A stretch of DNA of 64,000 nt from contig NC_079884.1 in the NCBI RefSeq assembly GCF_029227915.1, forward strand, positions 24,614,001-24,678,000, in the 5' to 3' direction. The notes beneath the pieces were generated by a model. It ran no database searches, was not told the origin of the DNA, and worked only from the letters and a program-made list of their open reading frames with translations. A program made the translations under genes and the position numbers. Below, piece after piece: positions 1 to 14,369 of this stretch; position 1 is the stretch's first letter, and every line of letters starts with the position of its first letter. The DNA comes from Hydractinia symbiolongicarpus (taxonomy: Eukaryota > Cnidaria > Hydrozoa > Anthoathecata > Hydractiniidae).

Positions 1-3000
1 ACCTGACCATTAGAAATCGTCAGTTCTAAACCAAAAATTATACTTCTTATACAAAATGATTTAGTATTGGTATAAAAGTTACAAACCTTTGAATAAGAGT
101 GTATATTTTTCTTTCGTCTCATTTTATAACATAACGCATGCGTATGTAATCTAATATTGTTGAAATTGACAACGTTTTTAATCCATTTCAAAACTGGCGC
201 GAATATTTTGCTACTTCTTTTGTCCACAAAGCTTCGAGTAATAATGGAGTTTATAGCAGAATTCTTGTTATGTGCTGATTAAGGTATATAAATCGTTTAT
301 CAAAATATAATTATTCTTTCTCCAAGGTTTAATAACAATAGCGGCTTAAACAATAACTTATTTTGGGGATGGATTTTTTCTAAACTTCTGAATAATTAAT
401 GAGTGAAATTTTTTGATCTTTTACCGTTCACTAGGTTGCGTTTCTTTTCATGAGTGCAACTGAATGCGAGATCAAACGCTTCGATGCACAAAGAATTTTT
501 TAATTATCTAGTTGTGCTGAAAATATAATTTCGCTTTCTTTTTAAGCAGTGAAATATTTATTTGAAATATTGTGACTTTGACATTTTTCGTTTCGCTAAA
601 ATAATACTTTATAATCTTTAAATTAAATTTTTAGCTTAGGCTGTATGTGTAAATACAGTTTTTTAAGCCTTGAATGTTCTTATATGTGTTCTTACGAAGG
701 AGTTGCGAAAAATGACTTAAAGTTATGTTATTAGAAAAAAAATACATAAAAAAGAGGGAAACTGTGCGGAAATATGTTTTTTTAGTATTTCCACACTTAC
801 ATTATTTTGTTCTTATAATTAAGAATTAAAAATGTTAAGAATTTTAGGCTAAGTACGTTCTTAATATGTTCTTAAATTTTGGGTAAATGTCAGCCTCGAT
901 GTTCTTATAAACTAGGTTGTTATGAAAAAAAAACGTGTATTGCCCGCTTTCCCTGACCCTTAGGGAGAAAACAACAGTTCCATCCAATTAATTTTCTGGG
1001 GAATTAATTTTCGTAAAATTTATAAAAACTCACAAAATTAGCGGAAATTAATTTTCGCAAAAATAAATTCCTTCAAGCTTTTTAAAAAAAGTGAAAAAGT
1101 CGTTGCGAAAACACGGAAGGCTATATATAAAGGACGGGCGGACCAGTGGATGTATCCACGGGCTACCGACTATATAATACCCGTACGTGTCTCTCTGTCA
1201 CGCAAAATGGTAACCGCAGATATTATTATACCCGTATACGTCTGTCTGTCACGCAAAATGGTACCGTAAGTAGAGAGAAAGACCGCGGAACTCGTAGATA
1301 TTTCTACGGGCCATTGACTATTAATTTAAAATCAACTAATATACGAATAGCCATTTGTAAATTTCATATTGCTTTTTATACTCCTTACCTAATAGTGTAA
1401 CTTTCACGTAAGCTTCACTCCAGACCTTTTAAAAGTGCAGCGCCATTTAGACGCAAATAGTCCTCGGGAAGAGATTGACTTTAGAGGACGAAAGTGCTTT
1501 AGCCATTTTACGAAGTTGGTGAAGAGCATCAAGTCGCAAATTCTTTACAGCCCATAGGCTGTATAAGTCCTACTTTGGTAGATGAATAGGTTAAGTAAAC
1601 TGTGTATCAAAAGCGCAAGTCGAGCTTAAACATATCTGTCGCACGAACAAATTAAAATTCGTCGTCAAGAGACCCTAAATGTTAAAAAATAGTCATGCTA
1701 ACGGTAGCAACGATTTTTGCAGTTTAAGAGTCGGGATCCTCCTAGTGATTTTTTTGAATATAATTCGAATTGCGTTAACCTAGTACAGAAATGTCTTACT
1801 CCGTATTAAACTATGAAATTTCCCACTTTTTTTACTATGCAGTTGGCTGTAGCTGATTATAATCTTTCTATCTTTAAAAAGAGTAGCTTTTGTTGATTAA
1901 TAAATAATTCGGGGTCAAAGAAACAATTTATGGGAAAAAGAAAGGGAGGGGCACGACCCTATTTTTCCGGAAAAATTAGATAGCTTCAAAAACATCAATT
2001 GTTGTAATTTTGAGAAACATAGAATTAAAAATTAAATTTACAAAAATAAACAAATAATTTTGTTTTCAAATTATACCTGCAGGGAATTAAATTTTCTGGA
2101 ATACTAATTTTTGAATTTTACATCATTCCTCTATAAATTTCTAGCGTGTTTTAACGACTTTTTTTGTAGGAAACATAAAATAAAAATTTTGTTGACGTTT
2201 ACATATCTACTGTAATCTGTTATAAGGTAATTGGAGGGAAACAATTTACAATTTTTTTTTTAAAAAAAAAAGAAAAAAGATTAAGTTTTGCGAGAAATAT
2301 TTTTGCGAAGAGCGAGTTATTTATTAATATTTTCGCAGGAACTATTTTTGCAAAAATTACAAAAATTCACGAAATTCGCAAAAATTAATTTTCTTAAGAT
2401 ACCAAAATAAGAATAAAATAAATTTCCAGGTTCTTGGAATATCTGTATAATATTTGACGCAATTTCTACGCAAGACTTACAGGTCTGCTTAAAGGTCAAT
2501 ATTCAACTGGTGGTTGGAGGTAAAGTCAATAACCTAAAAAAGTGAGATTTTTCGTAGTATATTTGAACTATTTTAAATCAATGCGTAGAACGTCTAAAAG
2601 TAGAGCTTATTTCGAGTACAATCAAAGCAGTTGTGTTCTAGTGTTGTTAAGTTTTAAGTAGACTTTCTTGTGCGCGCAGTACAAAGAACGAAAGTAAAAA
2701 AAAAATTTTGAATGAATATTAGCCTAGATCTCCACAAGTTTTCTTAGAATCGAGAGTTTTATAAAAGTCAAATTTTACACTGGATTATGTTGGAATGGTT
2801 TATACTATAAACCATAGCTGGTCTCGTCACAGGCTACAATTTATATCGCTCTTTACGCTACCCAAAAATCACCTGACGAATATTTACGAAACGCACTCGT
2901 CTAAAAACTTTTTGAATCCTTTCTTTAACTAGTATGGTTATGGTTATATAATGGGCGCAGTATAAACCACCATTATGCAGAGAATTACCATATTTACTTT

Positions 3001-6000
3001 ATTATTCCCGTCACGGGATTAGCGTTTTAACCTTAAATATAGAGGGTTTACTTGAGTGGCAGCAAGTTTGAAAAAACTGTGTCGCGGAAATATAAAAGAT
3101 CGTAGACATCGTACAGACTACAAAATTACAGCATTTCCGATGCGGGACTATTGAAGAAATTTATGTTTTCAATCCATGCCAAAAGATCGGGCTTACTAGA
3201 TAGGCAGCAATAGTAAAAATGCGGGAATAATGGAATAAACACAGTATGCCAACATTGTGTCATTGTGGTCAATTATACTCTATAGGGAATGTAAATGCGC
3301 TGTATCTGGGGTAACCAAGAGAAAAAATAGAATCATAGAAATAACGTATCCTTAAAATACCAGTCTTAGTAATATGTAGACCTCTGTATCTATGATAGTC
3401 CATTTGTCCGTAATATCGTAGTGAGCAGCGGAGGCTTCTTTGTTCTTGCTGTAAAGTCATTAAAAAAGGGGGTTCTATTCAATTAAAAATCCTAGTTAAG
3501 ATTGTTAATGTTTGTGTTATCTTCGCCAATCTGATTTTTACTCAGCTGAAAATAGGGCTTATGGCTAGTTAACTGTTAGCTACTTCTCGGTAAAAAGCAG
3601 CCATTACAGTTGGCTGCAACAAGTCTTTCAAGTATAATCTTTCTCGCACTAAATGACACCTTTAATTTTAATATAAACTTAAGTAAAAGTCTAAAGTTTA
3701 TTAATACAATGAGACAACAGGATTTCTTTGTGACAAAAGGCACGAAAGATTACTTCGCAAAATAATATTGCTGAGTGATTGTTTTAGCTGGATTGAGTGA
3801 CAACGGGCTCTTTCCTGTGTTTTTATTTAAACCGAAGTGTGACAAGTTTTTTAATAAAAAACTGATGTAAGCACTTCACATACAGATGTGCGACAAGGTT
3901 TATGCCACCATCTGTATACCTGTACTAAAGCCTAAATGTATGGCATGGTTTACCTGTATCTAAGTGCTCAGCTTAGCGTCAACAACTTAACCCTACTTTT
4001 CGACGCAGGGTCTCCCGGCTATCTCTGTGATAACAGCTGTAAAAAAAGAGTTTATTTATGTTTCGCTTGACGTGCCAATTTCACAGTATTACATTTTAAC
4101 TGCGTCCTTATTACCGGAAATTGTCTTATCCGGTCTTTATATAACTAGGTTTAAATGCAAAATCAGTCTCGCTGTACCAAACACAATGTTTTAGTCTTGT
4201 TACATTGAGGATAAAAAAAGAAGCTCGTACCTTAAAAACACCAAATGCGCTTTGCATTTTTCTTGAGAAACTTCGCATTTCTCTTTTTGAGTGTACAATG
4301 AACATGTTAAGGGTCATATCCTTTTTACTGCATTGTTAGCTGAAGCACGTTTTGGGAGCGCTTGTGCGTGACTCAATATGTAATTTTGTCGTCAAAGTGC
4401 GCATATTCAGAGAATATGTAGTCAAACAGATACGAGATTTTAACTTATGTTATAGAGCGCGTTACATACTCTTTGCATCAGCAAAAATGCTGCCTTAATT
4501 TTGTTGATTAATATTTAATTCGCAAATATTTAATCTATGTTACTTCTTCTACGGCTTGTTTTGCACCATATATTTACTTCTTGGTTGTACAGTATTTTAA
4601 TACAGGGCTGCATTATGTAGAAATGATTGTTGTCTGCCCTATTCATTCCGAGAGGAATTCGAAAGGCAGGGGAGAGTGGGAGTCAGGGGAGGTAGTTGAG
4701 GTGTGTATAACCCCATATTAAGTTATATTAATTATATTTTAATCAACAAGAAACTTAAAGTGTTGTGTCAAAATTGTTCTTAAGTTCTCTGGGCAAGCTT
4801 TAGGCAGATGTCACATGGTTATTTCGTAAGTAAGCAAAGACGCAAGGCTTTATAACTGCATAAAGACTCAATTCCAATGTTATCCAAAGTTTTATCTCTT
4901 GATAACAACCATTGTAGCTGCAAAAATAATAAAAATATTTTAGTGTTTTTCAACAGGAGATGCTATCGTTGCTAATTTTATTTCTTGAGCCAAATGTCAT
5001 AGTATTAAACAACATTAATACAATCTTTAAGATTTTAAACTTTGGAATGTAAGCAACAAACGTGCCAATGCAAAGTTAAAGCGGACATTTTACGAATCTC
5101 AAAACAATTTAGTTGACTAAGTTGGTACATAAGGCCTGAGGAACACTTGTTTATGTGTAATTAAAACAACTTAGAAATAACGTGGTCAAATCAGCCGCTC
5201 AGCATTTAGAACCCCTTAGTAACCCAACAAGTCAGGTACCACGTCAAAGGTCATGTTGGTTCCACAAAAATACGTGTAGATGACAAAGAAAATACAGCAA
5301 TATCGTTCTGTGCATTATTTTGAAATGAGCAAACATAAATAATTTTATTTATAATTTTTCCAACAGAGTCTCATTTTGTTGAAATAGGATATGAAACGAT
5401 TCGAAAGTATCTGCCAAGAGTCTACAAAGGAGAATTTTGCAATCTACCTTTGACCTAAAGTCTTTCCTTTCTTACAAAAGTAGCTCTCTTAGGGATGGTA
5501 ATTCATGCCGTCCGCAGTAATTGCGCGCGCAAAATATGTAGCATGTTTTGGCATGGAAAGACCAATCCTAAATAGACACAAACCATTTAAAAACTATTTG
5601 AATGGCGTTTACGATATCTTGGCCAAGTTAACGCCCCTTATTGTTTTCATTTTCTTTAGTTGTAGACTTATATATAACGTGATAGGTGTCACATTTGATA
5701 GATGCATGGTATGTACCGTGATGCTTTGCCGTTTCCGTTAAACGGAAATAAAAGAATTTGAGTTATTTAAGCCGTGTGATTAAGAGTCCATCACATATTT
5801 TTTTTTCTTCATTAAAAAACGTCTATGCATTGTTTTCGTAAAGGTAGAACGCAGTCGAATTGCGAATGTCTCTGTTTTATGAGGAGGTACCTCATAACAC
5901 TATATGTATGAAGCCGTTTTAAAACGAAAGGAAAAGAAATCTAAAACAGTCAAAAAATTATTAAAGCGAAAGATAATTTCTGTTAGTCCTTATTTACCAA

Positions 6001-7638
6001 ACTTTGTAGAATAGAAAGTAAAAGGGAAATTGCTACAAAAACATCTTTCCGAATTTACGTGGAAACACGTTTTCAGAAGAGCATAGTTATGCATACTTCT
6101 ATTTTTAAATAATAAACATCAAGTGGGCCGTCGGAAATACGAAAATGTCGGACAGGAATAGGTTATATACTGACTTCTGATAGAATTTGTCAGTGTAATT
6201 TCCTGCTTATCAGCGTCCGTTGAGTCATCCCAAAATTCTTATAGTGATGTTAATACATTAATCATCGAAAAATATTTTCTTTCTGACTCGATTGGCCGAA
6301 AAATATATTATTCATGACTTGTTTGTCATCAATATAACATGCTTGACGTCAAAGCATTTTTCCGACATCTGGCGTTTTTGTGTTTTTTTCCATACTTTAA
6401 ACAGTCAAACTGATTTATACGAAAAGACATAAAAATAATATGATGTTTTTAGCAATTAAACAAATTTTTGGCATTCATCCAGCTGCATACAGTGCTGCAA
6501 CAACTCATTGCTTGTTTATCAATTATAAATTTAGCATGGAAAGTGTATTTAAAACACATATTTTAAGCATGCACTGACAAAAACTACACATATATCAGAT
6601 ATTTTTAATGGGGATAATGAATTCATTTTTTAAACATTGGGGAAAAATAATGGGTTTTTATTTCAAAAGGACCCCTTAATCATGTAGGTTTTTACATATT
6701 CCACACAACGTATAAAAACTAAAAAATGTTTTGTTAGTACATGGCCTAAAGGGAAGAAATAATGGTCTATTCCCCGAGTATTTTTAACAAAAGAACTGTG
6801 GACAGATGTAAGGATGACAGAGAAAATGACGTGTGTTTGCTTTCCTTGTATGTCGATAAAAGAGCAAGGAAGTTAGAGAATGGTGCTGAATTATTATTAT
6901 TGACGTAAATTAAATAAATCTGATTTTGGCTTGATTGTACAACTCTTGTACGAGCAGAGCTAAAATAAGATTAATTGAGTTTAGAAAGAAGGCCAACTTC
7001 CTTTTACTTCCTGGCCGTTTTATTAGTTTAGTTATTAGTTATTAACTGAAGGATTATATCACTTTTTCTGAGCAACTTTTTGTAGAAAGATGGAATTGTG
7101 CCGAAAAAGAGAGGTACCAGAAAAAAGCTGTTGCGCAAGCGCAAATCATAAGAATACGTGATCCACACGTTTTCTTTGCTTAATACGTCACAAAGAGGTC
7201 AAGGACGGGGGTTTGTTTATAATAGTGATATTGCATTTTCTCATTTAATTGTTTCTAATAAAATGCTAACAAACCTTTATTACCAGTCAAATACGACTTG
7301 ACAAAGTTTTACTAGTAAAAAACGGGTATCAACAAATGTAACCACTTTGCTGCTTACATAACATACAAGAAGAGGAGCACGAAGAAAAACACCGGATTTA
7401 GCATAACTTACCAGATGTGCGTATACAACTAACTTGTCAATCAAACTCGACGCGCTCGCTTACTCAATCTCGTTCTTTGTTGTTTGGCTGGTCTTGTGCT
7501 AGTGTATTGTGGAAAGACGTATAATATAAAATTTGTCCTGCGATTAAGTCAGTGTTTTTATAACATTGGCGCATTTTTTTAACGCAAAGTTAAATTTGAA
7601 TAAAAGGATTATATATTAATGTTAGTTTTAAATTAAAC
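1..7638. other. Gene-poor 5' intergenic region
   Basis: I see no convincing coding sequence here on either strand. Open frames are short, low in complexity and lack recognisable domains. Degenerate AATTAATTTTCGC-type repeats lie around 990-1075, 2085-2130 and 2318-2400, and a hairpin-bearing dispersed repeat lies at about 1141-1330. The last 150 bases before the TIF1 start contain a TATAATATAAAA stretch near 7519, which could be a core promoter. That is an inference from composition only. Confidence 0.6.
1141..1330. repeat. Dispersed hairpin repeat with internal 51-bp direct repeat
   Basis: A short palindrome (GTGGATGTATCCAC, 1146-1159) is followed by two imperfect copies, 51 bases apart, of a segment containing CTGTCACGCAAAATGGTA. 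A second palindrome (CGTAGATATTTCTACG) lies near 1289-1304. Related hairpins with the same flanking wording occur near 16115 and more loosely near 58950 and 38810. This looks like a dispersed non-autonomous repeat and not a gene, although it is open in one frame for 84 codons. Confidence 0.5.
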
Positions 7639-10600
7639 ATGACTGATGAAGTATTTTTATCAGAAGAAATGTCTGAAGTTCCAAAAGGTTGTAAAGAGCG
7701 TGAAAGCGATTCGGCAAGCCTTCCTGCGATATCTCCGACAGAGGATCCTAGAAAAAGCAATTCTTCAACAGCCACAGTGGATAATGAAAATAAAGTGGAA
7801 ACTGATGTGTCAGAGAATAAAATTAAGTATGAAGATGATACTAAATTAAAACAAAGTGACAGTGGAACGTTGTTATCACGCGGGGGCGAATTTGGTACCG
7901 ATGAAATAGCAAGTGTGAGTTTAGGTGACGTTGCTCTAAATGACCTGCAAACTACTTCTGATATCAGATTTTTTATATGTGGCTCTTGCAAAAATAATCC
8001 AATTCTTATTGGATCTACACCCAAGCTTCTGCCTTGTTTGCATTCTTTCTGTGAGAATTGTCTAAAAGAGAGGTACGAAAAACAAAAGCAATCTTCAAAG
8101 GATGGCTTAAGTACCCAGCCAAGACTAAAATGTCCATCATGTGGGCAGGAATTTTTGGTTGCAGCTAATGATAAACCTACATCCGGGTTTCTAAATAATC
8201 AGTTTGTTATTGAATCAACACCTGCTCGAGAAACTCAAGAACCAGAAAATCATCAATGTACGTCATGCGATGATAAAAGCTCTGCAGATTCGTACTGCTT
8301 AAATTGTAATGAATGGTTATGTAGTGTATGTGTGAGTGCTCACCAACGTGTAAAAGTTACTAAAGATCATATAATTCAGTCACAATCGAGTCGAAGTGAT
8401 CCAAAACCAGAAACAACTGATATTCCTCCTAATTCAAATAAAGAAAAACCCTTATTTTGCAAGATGCATACACAAGAACAGCTCAGGTTATTTTGTGCAA
8501 ATTGTGATAAACTAACATGCCGTGATTGTCAATTAGTTGAACATAAAGATCATCGCTATCAATTTATAAATGAAGCAGCCACAAAGCACAGAGATACTTT
8601 AAAAAAGTTATTGCAATATTTGCAAATTAACTTAGGTTTGCTGAAAGAAACGATTGTTGATGTAGAAAAAGTTAGTAACGGCCTATCTGACCAAGAAAAA
8701 GAACTTGAAGGCGAAATTAAAAATGCATTTGATTCTTTAATCAACTCAATTAAAGTCCGACAGGAAAATTTAGTGAAAGAGCTAAAACAGCTTGTAGTAA
8801 GCAAACAAGCTTTACTGGCCAAACAGAAAAAGGATTTGACACAAATGCGTATTATATTAGAACATAACCATGATTTTGCAGAGTTTGCAGTGAAAGGGGG
8901 TAGTAACGTTGCCCTGCTTTATAGCCGCAAAGTTTTGGGAACTAGATTGCACAATTTAAACAGTCTGAAATATAGGCAAAGACCGCTTGCTTTTACTGAC
9001 CTAAAGTTTAGTATGGATGTGGATAAGCTTTGTTCATATTTTAGCAAAATTGGAGCAGTGTATTCACATGAAGATATGCAAAGGCGAATTGATCATTATA
9101 ACACAAAAACCCCTCCTTCAAGTATTGCACCTAGGACTATGGCATTATCATCTAGGTCTTATAATAACAAAGTTCATCAATCACCTATTGAATCAATGAC
9201 TGCAATAAATAAACGAATATCTGAATCTACTGCTGTAACATCTTCAACGGCATATATTAATTTGTCAAAGCAAGGATCTTTTGGATTGCCTGGTCACCAG
9301 ACCCTAAGAACCTCTGTTAGTTCACCAAATTACAATAATGCAAGGTTGTCATCTACGATCTCACAAGATATGATAGAGTTGTCTTCCTCCCATCCTCGAT
9401 CATTTCAAAATGCCGACCCAGTTTCACAAATTAAAAGAGATATGGCATCAAAGTATCGGAAAGCATCTCAAGACTGGGCAGGAGGTGTGCCTCACAAATC
9501 ACATATCTACGATAAAAGCAAACACGTGCAATCCAGTTATGACCATCGCTCTTCCCATGTAAGCTACAATGGCAGAGATTATCATCGAAAATTATCTCTA
9601 ACTTCTCCTCACAGAGAACATCATTCAAATAGCCAGAATAAAATTGAACAACCGCATCATTCAAAAAACAGTACAATTGACCAACTACAAAAAATGGTTA
9701 CGAACACACTTGGATCAGGTATTTCATCTTATGATGGGATGGAGAGGCCATCTCCAAGAGCCTCTGTTAGCGATGTCCAAACTGGCAGATTATCAGCTAA
9801 TGGAATGGTACTTGTGAAAGAAGAAAGCAAGAGTCCAGATGTTGGTACATATCAGATGGTAATTATTTTGCATTTGTGTTTTTTTCTCTGTGTGATAGGT
9901 ATTATTTCTTGTTAATTGTGCTAAAATCAGGAAAGAGAGTGTGATAATTGTTTTAAGGCATTTTTGCAAATAAAATATATATGTAAAAAGTAAAAAGAAA
10001 TGCTGGTTTGTTAGAATATTATGCTTATACTTTACAATATATAGTTAAAAAATGTCTGGGGTATTTGCACTTCAAAAAGCAAACACTGGTATTTTGTGGT
10101 ACCATGGTTAAATGGTGCCGCAGGTTAAGTTAATTTCATGTTACAGATTTCATGACTTCACTCAGTGTGCAAAAAATAATACACACAAAAATTATTAGTG
10201 CAAACTAAATTGTGAACAGGATTTTACTTTGCATTTCTTGAAATTCCATTTCGCTTCTATAGGCACTCGTTAGGTGGTCATGGCTACCATTTTGGAAAGG
10301 CAATATGTAAAAATCTTGTAACTTTTGCACACCAGATCAATTTTTCTGAAAGTAGATTGGAATTTCCAACAAGAGCAGGCAGAGTTAAAGAATACAAATT
10401 TTGAATCTTCAGCATAACTTAATGCTAAACAAAAATCTTAAACAATTTTACGCCGGAAAAGTTATTTTTACTAATATGCTCAATCAACTTGCATGTGTAT
10501 TTTTAAGTCCTAATTTGAACCCTAAATATATACACTCTTGTCTGTGTGTATAAAAGTCATTCTATAATAAATATATAACAAAAAACATTGAACATATTGT

Positions 10601-13600
10601 TAAGAAATTTTTTTTTTCTATAAAGCAAAAATTACTGTGGTGACCTTGATAAAATGTCCTCAAAATCTGCATTGGCCTGCAAACACAACAAACTTTAAAT
10701 GCTAATTTATTTGATTCTGATTTATTAATTTGTTAATTGTAAAAAAAAAACATTTTTAGGTGGAATTTTTTATTACTTCTAAGAACTTCGGATATATATA
10801 TTATATTTTTATTTCACTGTAGAGCTTGCCACATAATCCTGATGATAGACAAAATGATGCTGCTTTTGACGAGGGGCAGAGTAACGAAGACTACTGTGGT
10901 GTATGTCGTAATGGTGGTCAGTTATTGTGTTGTGACACCTGTCCAAAAGTGTATCATTTAAATTGTCATGTACCTGCATTGACTGGTTTACCAAGGTTTG
11001 TACTAGTTGTTAACCTGTGGAAGAGTCCACAAGAAGTTTGCCTTTTATACTATCTGGCTTGTGAATTCTTTTTTGCCTGTCAAAATCATTTCATGTGTAT
11101 TACGTTTTTAAACGTGATGCCATCAGCATATTCAAGCTCAAGCAGGGTAATTTTTAAGCATATGCTAAATATTTTGCTTCCTTCTGGTAAGTGTTTTTTC
11201 TGATGATGTTAGTGGTATTTTAATTGGACGCAGTTTTTTGAAACTAAATTAACACCACTAAACTTTGATTTGTTGATGACGTCACTAACCAGTCCATCCC
11301 TACACAGGTAGTTTGGTTCAGCTTTGGGAAGCCAACACAATTTTTTTAGGGTTGCCCCTAGTTACACAAGCAGGTGTTGACATCAGTTATTTTTAGCTGT
11401 TTCCAAGTTATTTAGCCTAGAAGTTTTATTTGCAATGCAATAGCTTCGAAAATCGTATAAAACACTGATGTCATTTTGCTCTATTGATGTGGTTAGATAA
11501 TGTGAAAATTGCTAATAAGTAAACGAGACGTAATAAGACTCTCTTTGCATCACACACAGACTTACCAAATATAAGATTAACGCTATGCTATTTATAGCAT
11601 GGGTATGATTTAAAATAAATGTTTTATCTTGCTTTTTAACAAAATGTCAAAATTTTTGATAAAATGTGTTATAACAATCACAACCATAATTTTTTATAAA
11701 TAATTAATACTTTTTGTATATGAGTCCAATTTTCAGAGCATTCGCATGGATTTAGCTTTGTGATTTTATTGTTTATTTACCCTTCCCCCTTGTAATGCAT
11801 CGTAACTAATCTAGTACCACTCACTTACCCGCTTGTTACGTAATATTATTTTGAATCTCAAGACCTCATGAATTATAAATATTTGTTAAATTTTATTAAA
11901 AACTGATGCAATCCTAGGCAAACTTATATATTCCAACAATCTTCACAATAATCTTAGTAAAGTTCTTTAAAAAACCCAATGAAAATAATATGCAGAATCC
12001 CTCCAATATCACCTGCCTATGCATGTTTAATGTCATTTAAAAAGTTTAATTCACGCAAATAATTTTCTTTTAGTGATTCGTGGAGTTGTGGCTTGTGTGC
12101 TGATATTGGTAATGATACCAGACCAGGTATCTGCCTGTTATATCCCTCTAAATTTTATGTTTATTAGAAAAATGGTTTGATTACTGATTATTAATGCATT
12201 TTTTTAGGTCACAAACGGCGGTACACAGAACAACTAACAGATTGGGAAAGAAAGGTAAAAAATTTTAAGAGTTTTCTCAAGAAAGTGTATTTGAATGGTA
12301 ATTTATATTTAATTTGTGACACATGGGATGTCTATAGTTTAGTTAATTATTTTGAACTCTCTTGGTTCTTAGTGTGTGGGCTTCAATCACACTGTCTTGT
12401 AACGGGGCCACATCTTTTTTACAAGAAAAATAAATACATAAAACGATATTTTATTCATCTTTTTTTGCTACGTTTTGTTGCAATAACACCTTGCTAGAAT
12501 ACTGGATCTAAACTACTTGTAGCGTGTATCTTATCACACATATGTGTTACTAAATTAAGAATATTGAGGTTTTTATAAATGATAGTATTATTTAAAATTA
12601 TATTTAGCCTATCTTGAGTGATCTGTATTGGAGCAAAATAATTGTAGATTTTATGAGACGTTTTATTATGAACGTCCCGTTACAATTAGAAATTATAACA
12701 AACTCGAAATTAGCAATAAATAATAGACCTTGGCTCGAGAGGGGGCGGCAGCGATTATTTTTAGCATAATAAGGGACAATCTGTCTGGTGTATGTTTTAT
12801 TGGAATTATCGGGGAAATAAGTGAATTAATTCTTATTAAAATTAATTTCTATGAATATGGTTGATGATGCCCCAAAAAATTTTTTACTATATACTCTGTT
12901 ATTTAGTTGACAGAGAAGATTATACTGAGTCTGTTTGTGCATGCCGATAGTCTTCCATTCCACCACAAAGTTAGTAAAGTGGTATGTTTTTAAACATATT
13001 GCATTATATTTTTATTTATTTATTTTTTCCTATTTCCAATTGAATTATATGCCGTGCTGACAAATTCTTGTGTTTATTTGTCCCTGATATTTTAGCCATC
13101 CGTTTAATTATAATGTAACAGAAGCTTAACTTCTTTTTTAGCAAGTACCAGACTATTATAAGGTGATCACAAAACCAATGGACTTAATGACTGTCCTCAC
13201 CAAAATGAATCCGCAACACTTCGAAGCTTACAAAACGTTTGAAGATTTCATCAGTGATATCCGATTGGTATTTTCAAACTGCTTCATTTATAACTCTGTA
13301 AGTTTGTTGATCTGTCATTGTTGTTGTTGTTGTTATTGTTGTTTTTTTTGTTATGTTAAAAGCTAAAAGGTTTGACAAAAATGTTAATTTCAGTTTCCAT
13401 TAATAAAAAATCTCATCGGGTGATACTAATTTTTTTTATTAGAGATGTATGCTGAGTCATATAGCAGGAAAATAAAAAATTTAGAATTGTGATCGAAATA
13501 AAAAGTTAGAATTGTGGTGTTGCATAAAAAGGTATGACGTCACAAGGTGTCACAATTTTAGTGTTGGACAATCGTTTTAATACGCAAATGCAATTTATTT

Positions 13601-14369
13601 ACTTTGTGCAACACAAAAGGTAAAGACTACTGAAGTTGAAATTTATATCGGTTAGTTTAAATGGTTTTTCAATAAGGGAAAAATACCAATCTTGGAAGAA
13701 TTAATTTTTACGAATTCCTTAGCATTCGTAATAATATTTGTTGGAACTAATTTTCGCGAAATTAACAGGGAGGTGGAAGGGTATTTGGTTTGCGTTTGTA
13801 CGGCTATGTGATGCTATATTGGTTAATTTCGAGAGGGACGGACTTGATGATCGAGGAATTCCGATGAATAAATTTTTATTGTGTGTTAATTATTTTGTGC
13901 GTTCACATGTAAGTTGCAATCAATAACTGATTTCTTTTATGTTTGTATGTTTTACACTTTGGTTCGTTTGCTAAGCGATAGTTATCGGGTTAAGATTTTG
14001 GAAATGTGAGCAAATAAACTCGTGGTCGTACAAAGCTTGACACAATTTCCAAAAAAAAGAATAAAAAACAATGCTGTCTTTTTCAGTTTTAACTTAACTT
14101 GTCGATTCGAAACTAAATTTTGAAGAGTAATTGCATTGTTTGATACATTTTCTTTTTAAACAATTGCTCGAAGCTTCTTCTAACAAAGTAGAATTCATTT
14201 AAACCTTTTTAAATCCCTTTTTCAGGCGGAATCTGACGTATGCAAAATGGGACGTCGTCTGGAGGCGCATTTTGATACTTTGTTGAAAAAGCATGCCCCA
14301 GACGCAAATGCATATCCGAGCAATGAACCAAGAATCAAAAGACGAAAGGAAGACAATTCGCTTGCGTAG
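7639..14369 (+). CDS. TIF1-family protein (TRIM24/TRIM33-like), complete seven-exon model
   Basis: Exons by GT-AG sites and phase are 7639-9858, 10823-10995, 12074-12126, 12208-12254, 12907-12981, 13142-13297 and 14226-14369, giving 955 residues. The phases join without a stop. Visible domains are a RING finger (about 114-168, CGSC to CPSC), B-box 1 (about 207-245), B-box 2 (about 274-312), a coiled coil (about 316-430), a long low-complexity linker rich in Ser, His and Asn, a TIF1-type PHD finger beginning [13 protein letters not shown] and ending WSCGLC, and a C-terminal bromodomain with [14 protein letters not shown] and a conserved Asn in the NSCF/IYN region. TIF1 proteins are nuclear ubiquitin-ligase and chromatin-reader co-regulators; the PHD-bromodomain pair reads histone H3 tails. 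RING, B-boxes, coiled coil and linker all lie in one 2.2-kb exon, unlike the many-exon vertebrate genes. Without the first splice the frame runs on to 9915 and ends in a hydrophobic tail. The choice among family members is uncertain. Confidence 0.9.
9859..10822 (+). other. First intron of the TIF1 gene, with readthrough frame
   Basis: The donor is at 9859 (ATG|GTAATT) and the acceptor before 10823 (TTCACTGTAG). The reading frame continues 19 codons into the intron to a stop at 9913-9915, giving a strongly hydrophobic tail ending in Cys. I see nothing else in the intron beyond AT-rich sequence. Intron 2 (10996-12073) and intron 6 (13298-14225) are also about 1 kb; the latter starts with a TTG/TTA microsatellite and contains an AATTAATTTTCGCG-type repeat at about 13695-13770. 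Confidence 0.6.

Noticed and set aside
7590-8024. 144-codon minus-strand frame over the start of the TIF1 gene
   Set aside because: It is antisense to a clear RING-domain exon and has no motif of its own.
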